From positions 1-43,266 of the forward strand of contig CALAIL010000033.1 in the NCBI GenBank assembly GCA_937923255.1: a DNA stretch of 43,266 bases. Direction: 5' to 3'. The position numbers were made by a program, and so were the translations under genes. Numbering within the stretch: the stretch's first letter is position 1; each line of letters starts with the position of its first letter. This document shows, in pieces, positions 15,601 to 25,771 of the stretch. Below the pieces are notes generated by a model. The model worked only from the letters and a program-made list of their open reading frames with translations. It made no database searches and was not told where the DNA came from. This DNA is from an uncultured Propionivibrio sp. (GTDB lineage Bacteria; Pseudomonadota; Gammaproteobacteria; Burkholderiales; Rhodocyclaceae).

Positions 15601-17523
15601 ATGTTTAGATACAGTCACAAACAAACTGGCGCACGTTTAGCCGTCTTATTGTTTTTCGGCGCCACCGGCGCACTCTCGGACGCTGCATATGCACAGGAAG
15701 CTACGCTCAAATCGATGGTCGTCACCGCAACACGCAATCCGATTGAGGAATTCAAAGCGCCGGTCGATATCGGTGTCATCACCCGCGAGCAGATTGAGGA
15801 GGCGCATTATTCGGACATCGGCACGGCGCTCAAGGATATGCCCGGGCTAACGGTTCAGAATTACGGTTCCAATGGCGGCACCTATACATCCAACACGATC
15901 ATGATTAATGGTTCGGACCGGATCGTTGTGCTGATCGACGGCATGCGCGCCAACGTCAACGGAAGCTCTCTGCAGCGATTTTCCGCCGCCGAGCTGGTGG
16001 ACATGAACCAGATCGAGCGCATCGAGGTTCTTCGGGGTTCGGCCTCGACGCTGTACGGCAGCGACGCGCAAGGCGGCGTCGTCAACATCATCACCCGCAA
16101 GGCTCCGGAAGGCGGAGAAACCGCCACTTCCCTCGGATACGCGACAGGCAGTTATCACCTGGGCAAGTACAATCTCAGCCACTTTGGCAGCAACGCAGCC
16201 GGCTTTTACTGGGGCATTTCCGCACAGAAGCGCAATTCCGGTGATTTTAAGGACGGATCGGGGTTCACGATGCCGGAGAGCATTGATGACAAGACCTGGG
16301 GGGTCAAACTCGGTAAACGCTTTGACGACGGAACGTCATTCATCGAATTGCAGCACACTCGTTACCTATCCGACTACATGCGCCCCAGCAACGTCAGCAA
16401 GCGTGATTTTAGGCAGGCCTACGGCAAAAAGGACAATAGCCGTCTGGCCCTGAATTATCTGCAAAAGATTACCGACAATCTGAGCAACCGCTTTTTGATC
16501 TACCGCAATACCAACTATCTCAAAGACAGCTGGAACATCCCCGGTTCCCAATGGCTGATGGATCTGGAGACGGATGGCGTCAGCGACCAGATCACCTATC
16601 GGATCGGACAGCACCTGATCACGGGCGGCTTCGACTACTACACCGACAAAGTGAAGGATTACGGCAGCATGTATAGCTCGTATTCCGGAAAATCGATGAC
16701 GTCCAAGGCCGTCTTCGTCCAGGACGAATGGTCCTTCGCTAAGGACTGGACGCTGACGCCCGGCATCCGCTTCGACCACCACTCGACGGCCGGAAGCCAT
16801 ACCTCGCCAGCGCTGAGCATCAACTACGTGAGCAACGCGCGTACCAATTACTATGCGACCATCAAGGAGTATTTCGTCGCACCGAACCAGTCGTACGTCT
16901 TTACGGGCTACGGCAACCCGAACCTGAAACCCGAATCCGGCCGCACCGCAGAAATCGGCGTCAAGCACCAGTTCAGCTCGACGATGAACGGGACGTTCAA
17001 CGTCTATACGCGCAGATCCGAGGACGTCATTGCCTTCGTTAATGATGGCTCAACCTATGTCGGCGGTACTTATCGCAACGTCGGAAACGAGAAGGCCTTG
17101 GGGCTGAACGCCATGCTGAATGCCCAGTTCCTGAAAAACTTTTCTGCAACCGTCGGTTATGTCTATACACATATCAACGCCCAACGCGGGCAAAACATCA
17201 ACCGCGACGGCTCGGTTCCGGTTCACGCCTGGAACATGAGATTGGGTTACGAAAATGACAAGTTTTCGGCCAATCTTTTCGTCCGTGGTCTGGAAGGCCG
17301 GAAATACCGGCGCGCCGATCCCTACAAGGGAAGTCGTGCCACATCTGTGTGGATCGCTGATTTGGCGGTAAATTACGAAGCTTACAAGGGGCTTACGCTC
17401 TATGCGAAGCTCAACAATCTCTTCGACAAACACTACACCGACAGAACCTACAATGCCGACCCAGCCATCTGGTATACACAACCCGGCCGAAATTTCGTGG
17501 CCGGCATGAAATACACGTTTTGA
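15601..17523 (+). CDS. TonB-dependent outer-membrane receptor, BtuB-like (2)
   Basis: A 640-residue receptor, close to the usual BtuB size. It has a signal peptide ending near AAYAQ, a TonB-box-like SMVVTATRNP, a plug with IMINGSDRIVVLIDGMRANVNG and IERIEVLRGSASTLYGSDAQGGVVNIITRKAPEGG, and a barrel ending in GMKYTF. It is clearly paralogous to receptor 1 but distinct, so a different ligand or affinity is likely. AGAGAGGATCAAA precedes the start as a ribosome binding site. It is followed about 108 bp later by the first CobN-family gene, which links uptake to metal-chelatase-like enzymes. Confidence 0.9.
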   Translation: MFRYSHKQTGARLAVLLFFGATGALSDAAYAQEATLKSMVVTATRNPIEEFKAPVDIGVITREQIEEAHYSDIGTALKDMPGLTVQNYGSNGGTYTSNTIMINGSDRIVVLIDGMRANVNGSSLQRFSAAELVDMNQIERIEVLRGSASTLYGSDAQGGVVNIITRKAPEGGETATSLGYATGSYHLGKYNLSHFGSNAAGFYWGISAQKRNSGDFKDGSGFTMPESIDDKTWGVKLGKRFDDGTSFIELQHTRYLSDYMRPSNVSKRDFRQAYGKKDNSRLALNYLQKITDNLSNRFLIYRNTNYLKDSWNIPGSQWLMDLETDGVSDQITYRIGQHLITGGFDYYTDKVKDYGSMYSSYSGKSMTSKAVFVQDEWSFAKDWTLTPGIRFDHHSTAGSHTSPALSINYVSNARTNYYATIKEYFVAPNQSYVFTGYGNPNLKPESGRTAEIGVKHQFSSTMNGTFNVYTRRSEDVIAFVNDGSTYVGGTYRNVGNEKALGLNAMLNAQFLKNFSATVGYVYTHINAQRGQNINRDGSVPVHAWNMRLGYENDKFSANLFVRGLEGRKYRRADPYKGSRATSVWIADLAVNYEAYKGLTLYAKLNNLFDKHYTDRTYNADPAIWYTQPGRNFVAGMKYTF

Positions 17524-17631
17524 TATGAAACAAGCGCCTTATCTCCATTCGGGATTGTCACGAGAATACGCCGACGCATGTCCATGGCGCACCCATCGTG
17601 CAACCGGCACTTCTGCCCGTCGCGGACAACC

Positions 17632-20600
17632 ATGATGCGAAAAGTCATTTTTCTGTTTACCCATACTGTACTCGGCCGGATATGGGCCCGTGCGGCAGAG
17701 GTCCTTGCCAGTGAAGGCATACAGCTGAAGGTGCTCAACCAGATGCAGTCTATCGACTGGGAATCGTTCATAGAAAAGGAAATGCCCACTGCCGATGCCA
17801 TCTATTTCGACATCACCCGCCATTTCAGCACCTTCCCTCAGTTGCTGGAAACGGCGCGAAGCATACGTTATGCCCTGCCGGCAGGGCTTGAAACGGAAGC
17901 CGACTGGGCGGGTGAAATCGACCGCGATGCACAACAGCGCATCGCCGCCTATTGCAAGGCGGGAACGGTGAATGACCTCGCCAACGCTGCACGTTATCTG
18001 CTGCACCGCGCCGGCGTGCTGGCCGAAGCGCCGGCAGCACCTGGACAACCGATACTATCGGGCATCTACCATGTCGAATCGCCGCAGCTGTGGCATGAGG
18101 TGGCAAGCTACCTGGCCTGGATGAATGGACGCATCACTGCGGTAGACGATCGGGAACCGCCTATCGTAGCGATACTTTTTGACCGCAACGCCTGGCTTGG
18201 TGGAGAGACGGAGATTGTCGACGCCTGCATTCAACATCTCGAATCGGCCGGGTTTGCGCCAATGCCGATGTTTTCTGACTGGGAAGGCGTTGCACCGCTT
18301 GGTGCGCCGGACAACCCCCTGCGGCGCTTTCTCGATGGCTGCGGTGAACGACTGGCTGCGATCTGGAATCTCGCCGTAGTTTTCCGGCGCGAGGCACAAA
18401 CCCCCGGCGGTCCTTTCGCAGGACACGACGTGCCGGTTTTCCAGTTGGTGCGCCACTGGTCCAGCTCAGCGGCGGAATGGCGTAACAACGCGCAGGGACT
18501 GAGTCCCATGATGCTCTCCTTCAGCCTGTCGCGGCCGGAAATGCTCGGCTGCATCGACCCAACGGTCATTGCCTGTTCACCACGCGTTGACGAAGGTACA
18601 GAAGACGAACGGCGCATCGTCCAGCTGCTCGACGATCAGTTGACCAGACTTACCGGCCGCACTCGCGCCTGGGTCGAACTGCGGCATAAAGCCAATGCCG
18701 ACAAGCGTATAGCGATCATGCTGCACAACCCGCCGTGCAAGAGCATTGAGGCGACGATCGGCAACGCCGCAGCGCTCGATGCCCTGCAAAGCGTCGTCGA
18801 CCTTCTGCATCGCCTGCATACGGCGGGATACCAGGTCAGCGACATTCCGGCCGATGGCCGCGCCCTTCTCGACCTGATTCTGACGCACAAGGCGATCTCC
18901 GAATTCCGCTGGACCTCGGTTGAGGAAATCGTCGCCAAGGGCGGCGTTCTCGCTGAAATCGACGAAGCCACCTTCCGCGCCGACTTTGATCGCCAACCGG
19001 AGGCAATACGCCGCGCCGTTGATGAAGCCTGGGGCGTCTTCCCGGGAAAATCGATGGTGCATCACCCGGACGGTCCGGAACCGACACTGATCGTCACCGG
19101 CCTTTCATTCGGCAACGTTTTCGTCATGACCGATCCAAAGCGCGGCTGCTGGGGACCGCGCTGTGATGGCGAAGTCTGCCGTATCCTGCACGATCCAGCC
19201 ATTGCGCCTTCGCACCAATGGTTGGCGACATTCTGGTGGCTGCAACGGCATGTCGATGCGCTTATCATGATGGGCACCGAAGGGCCGCTGGAATTTCTTC
19301 CGGGCAAGCGCACCGGACTCTCGGAAACCTGCTTCCCAAACATTTCGCTCGGCAATCTGCCGGTCATTTATCCCTACCTGATGTCGGTCACTGGCGAAGG
19401 AATGATGGCCAAGCGTCGCGGCCGCGCCGTCATCGTCGACCACCTGAGCGCACCCGTTGCGCGCGCCGATACGCTCGGTAGTCGCTGGGACACGCTGGAA
19501 GAACTGCTGCGCCAGTATCGTTCGGCAACAGCGGGTGCCCGACGTAACGCTTTACGTGAAACGCTGCGCAGCGAACTGACCGGCATGGGTCAAACCGTCG
19601 AGAACGATGAAGCCCTGGAGCTGGCCATCGAACTCTTACCGCGCCGTCTCGACGCCTTGCGGCGACGCATGCTCAGCACCGGATTACACGTACTCGGCCG
19701 TGCGCCCGGCGAAGAAGACACACTGCGCTATATCGACGAAGCACGCGGCGGCGGCCTGGACGAAACGGGTGAAGCCGGGTTACGCAAAGATCTGGCGGGT
19801 TGCAGCGGCGAACTTGATGCCGTGCTGAGGGCACTGGATGGCCGTTTCATTGCGCCCGGCCCGAGCGGCCACTTATCGCGCGGCAAAACCGACGTGCTGC
19901 CGACTGGACGCAATTTCTACGGCACCGACACGGCCTGCGTACCGACGCCGGCGGCGCAGACGGTCGGCGCGCGCATGGGCGAAAAACTGCTCAATGCCTA
20001 CCTCGCCGATGAAGGGCGATTTCCGGAAACGATTGCGATCACGCTCTGGTCGACCGACGCCTTCCAGGCTGACGGCGAACTCACCGCGCAGATTCTCTGG
20101 TTGCTCGGCTGTGCGCCAGAGCGGCAAGCCAACGGCAAAGTGACGGGCGTAACGGTACTGCCGCTCGATGAATTAACGATGATTGCATCTGACGGACGAA
20201 CCTTGCTCCGCCCACGCATCGATGTCGTGGTCCAGATGAGCAGCGTCGTCCGCGACCTGTTGCCGGAAATCTATGCGCTCTTCGACCGCGCCGTTTTGGC
20301 AGTCACCGAACGCGACGAGCCGCCTGATCGCAACTTCGTCCGTGCCCATGTCGACGCGCGCCTGGCAGAATTGCGCACGCAGATGCAGGACAGCGATGAG
20401 GCGGCGTTACGTCGCCTGGCAACCTACCGTTGTTTTGCTAACGCCGATGGCGGCTATGGCGGCGGCATCGGTGTCGCGCTCGACGCCTCGGCCTGGGAGG
20501 ATGATGGCGATCTGGCCGAAGTGCTGATCAACACATCGGGCACCGCTTTCGGTGCGGATGGACGGCCAGCCGCATTACCCGCCGCGCAGCAGATGGCGCA

Positions 20601-21258
20601 ATACGCACATCTGCTGCGTAAGACCGACCTGTCCTATCAACGCGCCTCATGGCCGGAGGCAGATCTTCTGTCGAGCAGTTGTTATCTTGCCGTACAGGGT
20701 GGCAATGCCGCCGCGCGCCGTGGTCTCGGCGGCGGCTCAATGCGTCTTTACTGGGGCGATACGCAAACCACGCACGCGGGCGAGGTACGCACACTCGCCG
20801 AGGAACTGTCCCAAAGCCTTGCTACGACGGTGCTCAACCCGGAGTGGCTGGCGACGGTCCAGGCACAGGGCTATACCGGCGCCAGCGGTATTTCCAACCG
20901 TGTCAATGTGCTGTTCGGCTGGTCAGCGACAACGCATGCGATTACCGACTCGCAGTTTGACGCTGTACATGACCGCCTTATTTCCGACCCGGTAATGCGC
21001 AACTGGCTGCGCGAAACCAGCCCGCATGCTTTCGAGGAAATCGTCCGCCGCCTGCTGGAAGCCCAGGCACGTGGCCTCTGGGCGGCCGATGAAAATCGCC
21101 TTCAGGAACTGCGCGACGCAGTACTCGATGTCGAGGGCGATCTTGAAGAGGCGATGGGCGATACACACGTCGGTGAACATCAGGGCACGGCTGTCGACGT
21201 CATTACCCGAAGCGCCGTCAAGGAATGGACTTATACCTTCACCGTCAAGTCATCATAA
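17632..21258 (+). CDS. Divergent CobN/ChlH-family protein lacking the hallmark histidines
   Basis: A 1208-residue member of the CobN/magnesium-chelatase H superfamily, whose large subunits bind the tetrapyrrole for metal insertion. The framework is present: VIACSPRVDEGTEDERR, the core PLEFLPGKRTGLSETCFPN...PVIYPYL...GEGMMAKRRGRAVIVDHL, GRFIAPGPSGHLSRGKTDVLPTGRNFYGTD, and the C-terminal RRLLEAQARGLW. The family signature HxGTHG is changed to MMGTEG, with Glu550 (codon 19279-19281) in place of the second His and Met547 in place of the first. The C-terminal third is also divergent and ends in an extra tail of about 25 residues. A normal chelatase role is therefore doubtful; a non-catalytic binding protein, a different metal or a dechelatase are options. 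Starts at 17578 and 17635 are possible; none has a strong ribosome binding site. Confidence 0.85.
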   Translation: MMRKVIFLFTHTVLGRIWARAAEVLASEGIQLKVLNQMQSIDWESFIEKEMPTADAIYFDITRHFSTFPQLLETARSIRYALPAGLETEADWAGEIDRDAQQRIAAYCKAGTVNDLANAARYLLHRAGVLAEAPAAPGQPILSGIYHVESPQLWHEVASYLAWMNGRITAVDDREPPIVAILFDRNAWLGGETEIVDACIQHLESAGFAPMPMFSDWEGVAPLGAPDNPLRRFLDGCGERLAAIWNLAVVFRREAQTPGGPFAGHDVPVFQLVRHWSSSAAEWRNNAQGLSPMMLSFSLSRPEMLGCIDPTVIACSPRVDEGTEDERRIVQLLDDQLTRLTGRTRAWVELRHKANADKRIAIMLHNPPCKSIEATIGNAAALDALQSVVDLLHRLHTAGYQVSDIPADGRALLDLILTHKAISEFRWTSVEEIVAKGGVLAEIDEATFRADFDRQPEAIRRAVDEAWGVFPGKSMVHHPDGPEPTLIVTGLSFGNVFVMTDPKRGCWGPRCDGEVCRILHDPAIAPSHQWLATFWWLQRHVDALIMMGTEGPLEFLPGKRTGLSETCFPNISLGNLPVIYPYLMSVTGEGMMAKRRGRAVIVDHLSAPVARADTLGSRWDTLEELLRQYRSATAGARRNALRETLRSELTGMGQTVENDEALELAIELLPRRLDALRRRMLSTGLHVLGRAPGEEDTLRYIDEARGGGLDETGEAGLRKDLAGCSGELDAVLRALDGRFIAPGPSGHLSRGKTDVLPTGRNFYGTDTACVPTPAAQTVGARMGEKLLNAYLADEGRFPETIAITLWSTDAFQADGELTAQILWLLGCAPERQANGKVTGVTVLPLDELTMIASDGRTLLRPRIDVVVQMSSVVRDLLPEIYALFDRAVLAVTERDEPPDRNFVRAHVDARLAELRTQMQDSDEAALRRLATYRCFANADGGYGGGIGVALDASAWEDDGDLAEVLINTSGTAFGADGRPAALPAAQQMAQYAHLLRKTDLSYQRASWPEADLLSSSCYLAVQGGNAAARRGLGGGSMRLYWGDTQTTHAGEVRTLAEELSQSLATTVLNPEWLATVQAQGYTGASGISNRVNVLFGWSATTHAITDSQFDAVHDRLISDPVMRNWLRETSPHAFEEIVRRLLEAQARGLWAADENRLQELRDAVLDVEGDLEEAMGDTHVGEHQGTAVDVITRSAVKEWTYTFTVKSS

Positions 21259-21348
21259 CGGCGAACGATCAGGTGCACAGACAAGCGTCTGAACGAAGTT
21301 TCAACATAGCGGATGCGATGCCGAAGCATTCTTGAAAAGGAAGCGAAG

Positions 21349-24300
21349 ATGAACCCAGCACAACATACGATCGTCGTTATTGATGCCACTGCGACGCACC
21401 TGCCCCTCCTTGGCCGAGCTGTCGCGGCATTCTCGCCGGAGGAAACGGCCTGTCTGCGCGTCGCCGCCGCAGGCAAAGACGATCTCTTCGATTCAAAGCG
21501 CATCGCGGCAATGGCCGAAACGATTCGCTCGTCGTCGGCATTGGTTCTCTTGCCGCACGGCGGTGCGCGTTCGATTCCAGGCATCGACGCCCTGGCTGAA
21601 GCAGCGGCCGGCAAACTCATACATGTTCAGGCCGGCGGTATGTCATCGGAGGATGTCGAACTGGCGCGGGAAATCGGATCCGATTTTGGATCGGAGGCCT
21701 ACAAGCGTCGCCACGCCTACCTCCGCGAAGGCGGACTTAACAATCTGCGCGGCATGCTGCTGACGCTGGCGCGCGAACTGGGCTGCGATCTGCCGGAGCC
21801 GCCCGCGCCGGAAAAGCTGCCGCGCGAGGGCCTCTACCACCCCGACTGGCGCGGTGGCCTGCTCGAGCGCGACGCTTACCTCGACTGGGCGCGTGCGCGC
21901 GTTGGTGAGGATGCGCCAGTGATCGGCATGTGGTTCGGCAATTACGCCTGGCAGAACGGCGACCTGGCGACTTACGACGCGCTGATTGCGGAAATTGAGG
22001 CACAGGGCGGCATACCGCTGGCCGTCTTCCACAGCCGCTTCCGCGATGCCGAGGTCGGCAATATGAGCGTCGCAGAAGTGACGGAGCATTTTTTCAAGCG
22101 CGACGGCGTGACGCTGATCGAAGCCTTGTTCTCGCCGATGAGTTTTTCGCTGACGCAGGCCACCCCCGGCTCGGATCAGGTGCTGCCGGAACTCGACGTG
22201 CCGACCTTGCAACTGATCCTGACCTACAACCCGCGCGCGCAATGGGAAGAAACCACGCAGGCCGTATCGCCGATGGATGTCTCGGTCAACATTGCGCAGC
22301 CCGAGTTCGACGGCGCGATCATCGGCACTGTCGTGGCAACGCGCGACGATATTGGTGTCGATCCGGCAACTGGCGCCCGCCTGCTGGTTCGGAAACCAGT
22401 GCCCGACCGCTGCCGCCATGTCGTGCGCTGGGCGATGAACTGGGCGAAGCTCCGCCGTACACCGCCATCCGAACGCAAGGTAGCCATCATTTTCCACCAA
22501 TACCCGCCGCGCAATGACCGTTTGGGCTGCGCGTCCGGGCTGGATTCGTTCGAGAGCGTAAACGCTCTTCTGGAAAGCATGGCGGCGCAGGGATATCGTA
22601 TTGACCGCCGCTTCGAGAACGGCGAGGCGATCGCTTTCGAGATGATCGACCGTTTAACCAGCGACCGGCGCTACCTGCAGCCGGCGCAGATGGCCGAACG
22701 CGCGGTTGGCACGATCGATACGCCGACCGCACTGCGCTGGCATGCCGAGCGCAGCGAGAAAATGCAGCGAGAAATGGATGAAAAATGGGGACCAGCGCCC
22801 GGCGTCACCTTCTATCACGACGGCAAGCTGCTCGTTGGCGGCATGGTCATCGGCAATGTCTTCCTCGGTGTGCAGCCGCCACGCGCACGCATGGAAGAAG
22901 CGGATCAACCGGTTCTGCAACCTGACGGACAAACCATTCACGACCCCTATCTGCCCGCAACGCACCATTACCTGGGCTATTACCGCTGGCTGCGCGAAGA
23001 ATTCGGCGCGCATGCCGTCATCCACGTCGGCACGCACGGAACGCTGGAATGGATGCCGGGCAAAAGCACAGGGCTTTCGCGCGACTGCTACCCGGATGCG
23101 GCGATCAGCGACATTCCCCACCTCTACCCCTACATCATCAATAACCCCGGAGAAGGCACGCAGGCCAAGCGCCGTTCGTACTGCGTGATTCTCGATCACA
23201 TGATTCCGCCGCAGACGAATGCCGGAAAGACCGAGGAGTTCGAGAAGATTGAGGATCTGCTGGAGGCGGCTTATTACGCCAAGCATGAGGATCCGACCAA
23301 AATCACGCTGATTCTTGAGAAAGTCTGGGCGCTGGCAGCGGAGGCGCATCTGGACGCCGATATCGGCATGACGCGCGAAGCCGCGGAAGAAAATCCATTC
23401 GACTTTTTCGGCAAGCTGCACGGCTATCTGGAAACCGTTGACGTCACCTCAATCAACGACGGCCTGCATACCTTTGGGCAGGTGCCGCCGCCAGAACGCT
23501 TCAACGAGACGATGGTTCATTTGACACGCCTGCCCAACGGCGACGTCGCCTCGCTCTGGGATGCGGTCGCCGCCGCGCGCGGCTTTGATGGCGAAGATCT
23601 GCGCGACCATCCCGGCGAGTTGGTGCCGGCGCTCGGCAAGACCAAGGGCCAGGTGCTCAGCCAGATTCTCGTCGATGTGCGCGCCGTCTACGATGCGCTC
23701 GACGAGTCGGGATGGTCGGACGAAGCCATCCGCCATGAAACGCAGGCGCGTTTCAACGGCTCGCAGCGGGTTGCCGATGTGCTGTATTTCGTGCGCGATG
23801 GCATCCGCCCGAAGTTGCAGCAGATCACCGATGAAATCAAATACGCGCTGCACGGCCTGGATGGCGGTTTCGTGCCACCGGGCGGTTCCGGCAGCCCGAC
23901 GCGCGGGCGCATCGACATTCTGCCGACCGGGCGCAACTTCTTTTCCGTCGATCCATTCAAGATTCCCACCCCAGAGGCTTGGGAAGTGGGCGTGCGCCAG
24001 GCCGATGCGCTCGTCGAGCGCTACATGCAGGATGAAGGCAAAGTTCCGCGTCAAGTCGGTATGGTGCTCTGGGGGGTGCCGACAATGAGCACGCGCGGCG
24101 ACGACATGGCGCAGATTCTCTACATGATGGGCGTGCGTCCGGTCTGGAACCGGCATAGCGGCCGCGTCGACGGCGTTGAAGTCATCCCGCTGGAAGCGCG
24201 CAAATACCCGCGCATCGACGTAACCGTGCGCACATCGGGTTTCTTCCGCGACGCTTTCCCCAATCTGATGGAGACCATCGACAGCGCGGCGCGCATGATC

Positions 24301-25170
24301 GCTGCGCTCAAGGAGCCGCCGGAAGTCAATCCGCTGGCGCACAACGTCACCGTCGAACGCGAGGAACTGATCAAGGCCGGCCTGTCCCCGGAAGAAGCCG
24401 AGAGACGCGCCGCCTTCCGCGTCTATTCCGACAAGCCGGGTACGTATGGCGCCGGCGTGGCCGATCTCCTCTTCAGCGGGCAGTGGGAAAAGACGGCTGA
24501 CCTGGGCGAGATTTATATCGCCTGGGGCGGCTATGCCTATGGCGAAGGCGTCTATGGCGAAGCGCGACAGGATGATTTCCGCAAGCGTATGGGCAAGCTC
24601 GATCTGACGGTGAAAAACGAGTCGACGCGCGAGTACGATATTTTCAGTTGCGTCGATTTCAACAACTACCACGGTGGTATGAACGCGGCAGTCAAGGCCG
24701 CAAGCGGGAAATACGTCCCCAGCTATTCGGGCGATTCGTCCGACCCGCGCAAACCGCGCATCCGCTCTACGGATGAGGAAGGGCGTTTCATTTTCCGCAC
24801 ACGCGTACTCAATCCAAAATGGATCGAGGGAATGAAGCGCCACGGTTATAAAGGTGCCGGCGATATGTCATTTCTGATCGATATCTGCTATCACTGGGAT
24901 GCTTCGTCCGGCATTCTGGAAGACTGGCAGTACAAAGAGATGGCGAAAACTTACGCCTTCGATCCGGAAATGCAACGCTTTTTCAAGGAACACAACCCTT
25001 ACGCCTTGCAAAATATTGCCGAGCGCCTGCTGGAAGCGATTTCGCGCGGTCTTTGGGAAAACCCCGGCGATGACAAGGAAAAACTGGAAGCACTGCTGCT
25101 TGATGCGGAAGGTGATATCGAGGATTCGCTAGCAACCGGCATGCGCGAAACCGTAAAGGCAAGCGCATAA
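21349..25170 (+). CDS. cobN: CobN-type cobaltochelatase large subunit (canonical member)
   Basis: A 1273-residue large subunit of the ATP-dependent cobaltochelatase, which binds the corrin ring (hydrogenobyrinate a,c-diamide in the aerobic pathway) for Co(II) insertion with AAA+ partners. It carries the intact motif IHVGTHGTLEWMPGKSTGLS (His560 and His563), IPHLYPYIINNPGEGTQAKRRSYCVILDH, PPGGSGSPTRGRIDILPTGRNFFS, and the conserved C-terminal blocks YGAGVADLLFSGQW, VKNESTREYDIF, GDSSDPRKPRIRS, RVLNPKWIEGMKRHGYKGA and AERLLEAISRGLW. ATG 21349 follows AAAAGGAAGCGAAG. It lies 90 bp after the divergent paralogue. ChlI/ChlD-type partners are encoded at 32320-35390. A related role on heme, as proposed for HmuS proteins in Bacteroidetes, cannot be excluded. 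Confidence 0.9.
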   Translation: MNPAQHTIVVIDATATHLPLLGRAVAAFSPEETACLRVAAAGKDDLFDSKRIAAMAETIRSSSALVLLPHGGARSIPGIDALAEAAAGKLIHVQAGGMSSEDVELAREIGSDFGSEAYKRRHAYLREGGLNNLRGMLLTLARELGCDLPEPPAPEKLPREGLYHPDWRGGLLERDAYLDWARARVGEDAPVIGMWFGNYAWQNGDLATYDALIAEIEAQGGIPLAVFHSRFRDAEVGNMSVAEVTEHFFKRDGVTLIEALFSPMSFSLTQATPGSDQVLPELDVPTLQLILTYNPRAQWEETTQAVSPMDVSVNIAQPEFDGAIIGTVVATRDDIGVDPATGARLLVRKPVPDRCRHVVRWAMNWAKLRRTPPSERKVAIIFHQYPPRNDRLGCASGLDSFESVNALLESMAAQGYRIDRRFENGEAIAFEMIDRLTSDRRYLQPAQMAERAVGTIDTPTALRWHAERSEKMQREMDEKWGPAPGVTFYHDGKLLVGGMVIGNVFLGVQPPRARMEEADQPVLQPDGQTIHDPYLPATHHYLGYYRWLREEFGAHAVIHVGTHGTLEWMPGKSTGLSRDCYPDAAISDIPHLYPYIINNPGEGTQAKRRSYCVILDHMIPPQTNAGKTEEFEKIEDLLEAAYYAKHEDPTKITLILEKVWALAAEAHLDADIGMTREAAEENPFDFFGKLHGYLETVDVTSINDGLHTFGQVPPPERFNETMVHLTRLPNGDVASLWDAVAAARGFDGEDLRDHPGELVPALGKTKGQVLSQILVDVRAVYDALDESGWSDEAIRHETQARFNGSQRVADVLYFVRDGIRPKLQQITDEIKYALHGLDGGFVPPGGSGSPTRGRIDILPTGRNFFSVDPFKIPTPEAWEVGVRQADALVERYMQDEGKVPRQVGMVLWGVPTMSTRGDDMAQILYMMGVRPVWNRHSGRVDGVEVIPLEARKYPRIDVTVRTSGFFRDAFPNLMETIDSAARMIAALKEPPEVNPLAHNVTVEREELIKAGLSPEEAERRAAFRVYSDKPGTYGAGVADLLFSGQWEKTADLGEIYIAWGGYAYGEGVYGEARQDDFRKRMGKLDLTVKNESTREYDIFSCVDFNNYHGGMNAAVKAASGKYVPSYSGDSSDPRKPRIRSTDEEGRFIFRTRVLNPKWIEGMKRHGYKGAGDMSFLIDICYHWDASSGILEDWQYKEMAKTYAFDPEMQRFFKEHNPYALQNIAERLLEAISRGLWENPGDDKEKLEALLLDAEGDIEDSLATGMRETVKASA

Positions 25171-25409
25171 AAATCTTTACGGCATCAAAGGTGCTAAATC
25201 AGGTTAAGTCTATGAATATCAGCCATCCGGCCAGCTCGTGTCAGCGTATAACGGGCATTTGATACTTACGTTCAATACGGCAGAAATATCACGTATTAAA
25301 AAAATAGCATCTATTACAGACCTTCAGTATCGATACAGATTTACAGAAGCCGGGCTTATTTGCTTTATGTTTCATGAAATCAAGCCTGCCCTGACTTGCA
25401 CATTACACA

Positions 25410-25634
25410 TTAATGCGATGTGCGTATCTTCGCCCGGGCGAGAATTTCCTGAGCCTGGCTGGCATATGTAGGATATTCGGCAAGCAGAATTTCGATGGCG
25501 TTGTGCATCACCGCTTCGTGTTTTGCGTGGAACGGTTCCAGGAAGATATCCCAGGCGTCGTAGCGCGCGTAGTCAAGCGCATGGTAGGCGTATCTGAGTT
25601 CCTCAAAAACATTGCTTTTTACGTGGGCGTTCAT
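25410..25634 (-). CDS. Small protein of unknown function
   Basis: A 74-residue, cysteine-free, probably helical cytoplasmic protein starting MNAHVKSNVFEELRYAYHAL. It is rich in Tyr, His and Ala, with no signal peptide or membrane span. AAAGGAAATCAAAC before ATG 25634 is a good ribosome binding site and favours this start over one at 25676. It is divergent from the LysR gene across a 137-bp spacer with a palindrome, so it may be a target of that regulator. I do not recognise the family. The 240-bp stretch between cobN and this gene has nothing I can support. Confidence 0.65.
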   Translation of the reverse strand: MNAHVKSNVFEELRYAYHALDYARYDAWDIFLEPFHAKHEAVMHNAIEILLAEYPTYASQAQEILARAKIRTSH

Positions 25635-25688
25635 GTTTGATTTCCTTTTCCTTTGAAAAAACGATGGTTTCGACATATCGTATGCGCA

Positions 25689-25703
25689 AACGTAGTGTAC
25701 GTT
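25689..25703. promoter_or_regulatory. Palindrome between the divergent small gene and the LysR gene
   Basis: AACGTA-GTG-TACGTT is a perfect 6-3-6 inverted repeat in the AT-rich spacer between two divergent starts. Its place fits an operator, for example of the adjacent LysR-type regulator, which often controls a divergent neighbour. It does not fit the textbook T-N11-A pattern cleanly, so the assignment is tentative. Confidence 0.4.
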
Positions 25704-25771
25704 CTTAGTGAATACAAATAAAATATTACTTTTTGATGTTTTGATAATTTATTAATATTCAAATCTTGGCG

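Noticed and set aside
23449..24843. Long open frame (464 codons) antisense to cobN.
   Set aside because: High-GC shadow frame. The cobN protein on the other strand is strongly conserved, and this translation has no recognisable domain.
25238..25471. A 77-codon plus-strand frame after cobN.
   Set aside because: It overlaps the better supported minus-strand small gene, lacks a good ribosome binding site, and starts with a non-ATG codon.
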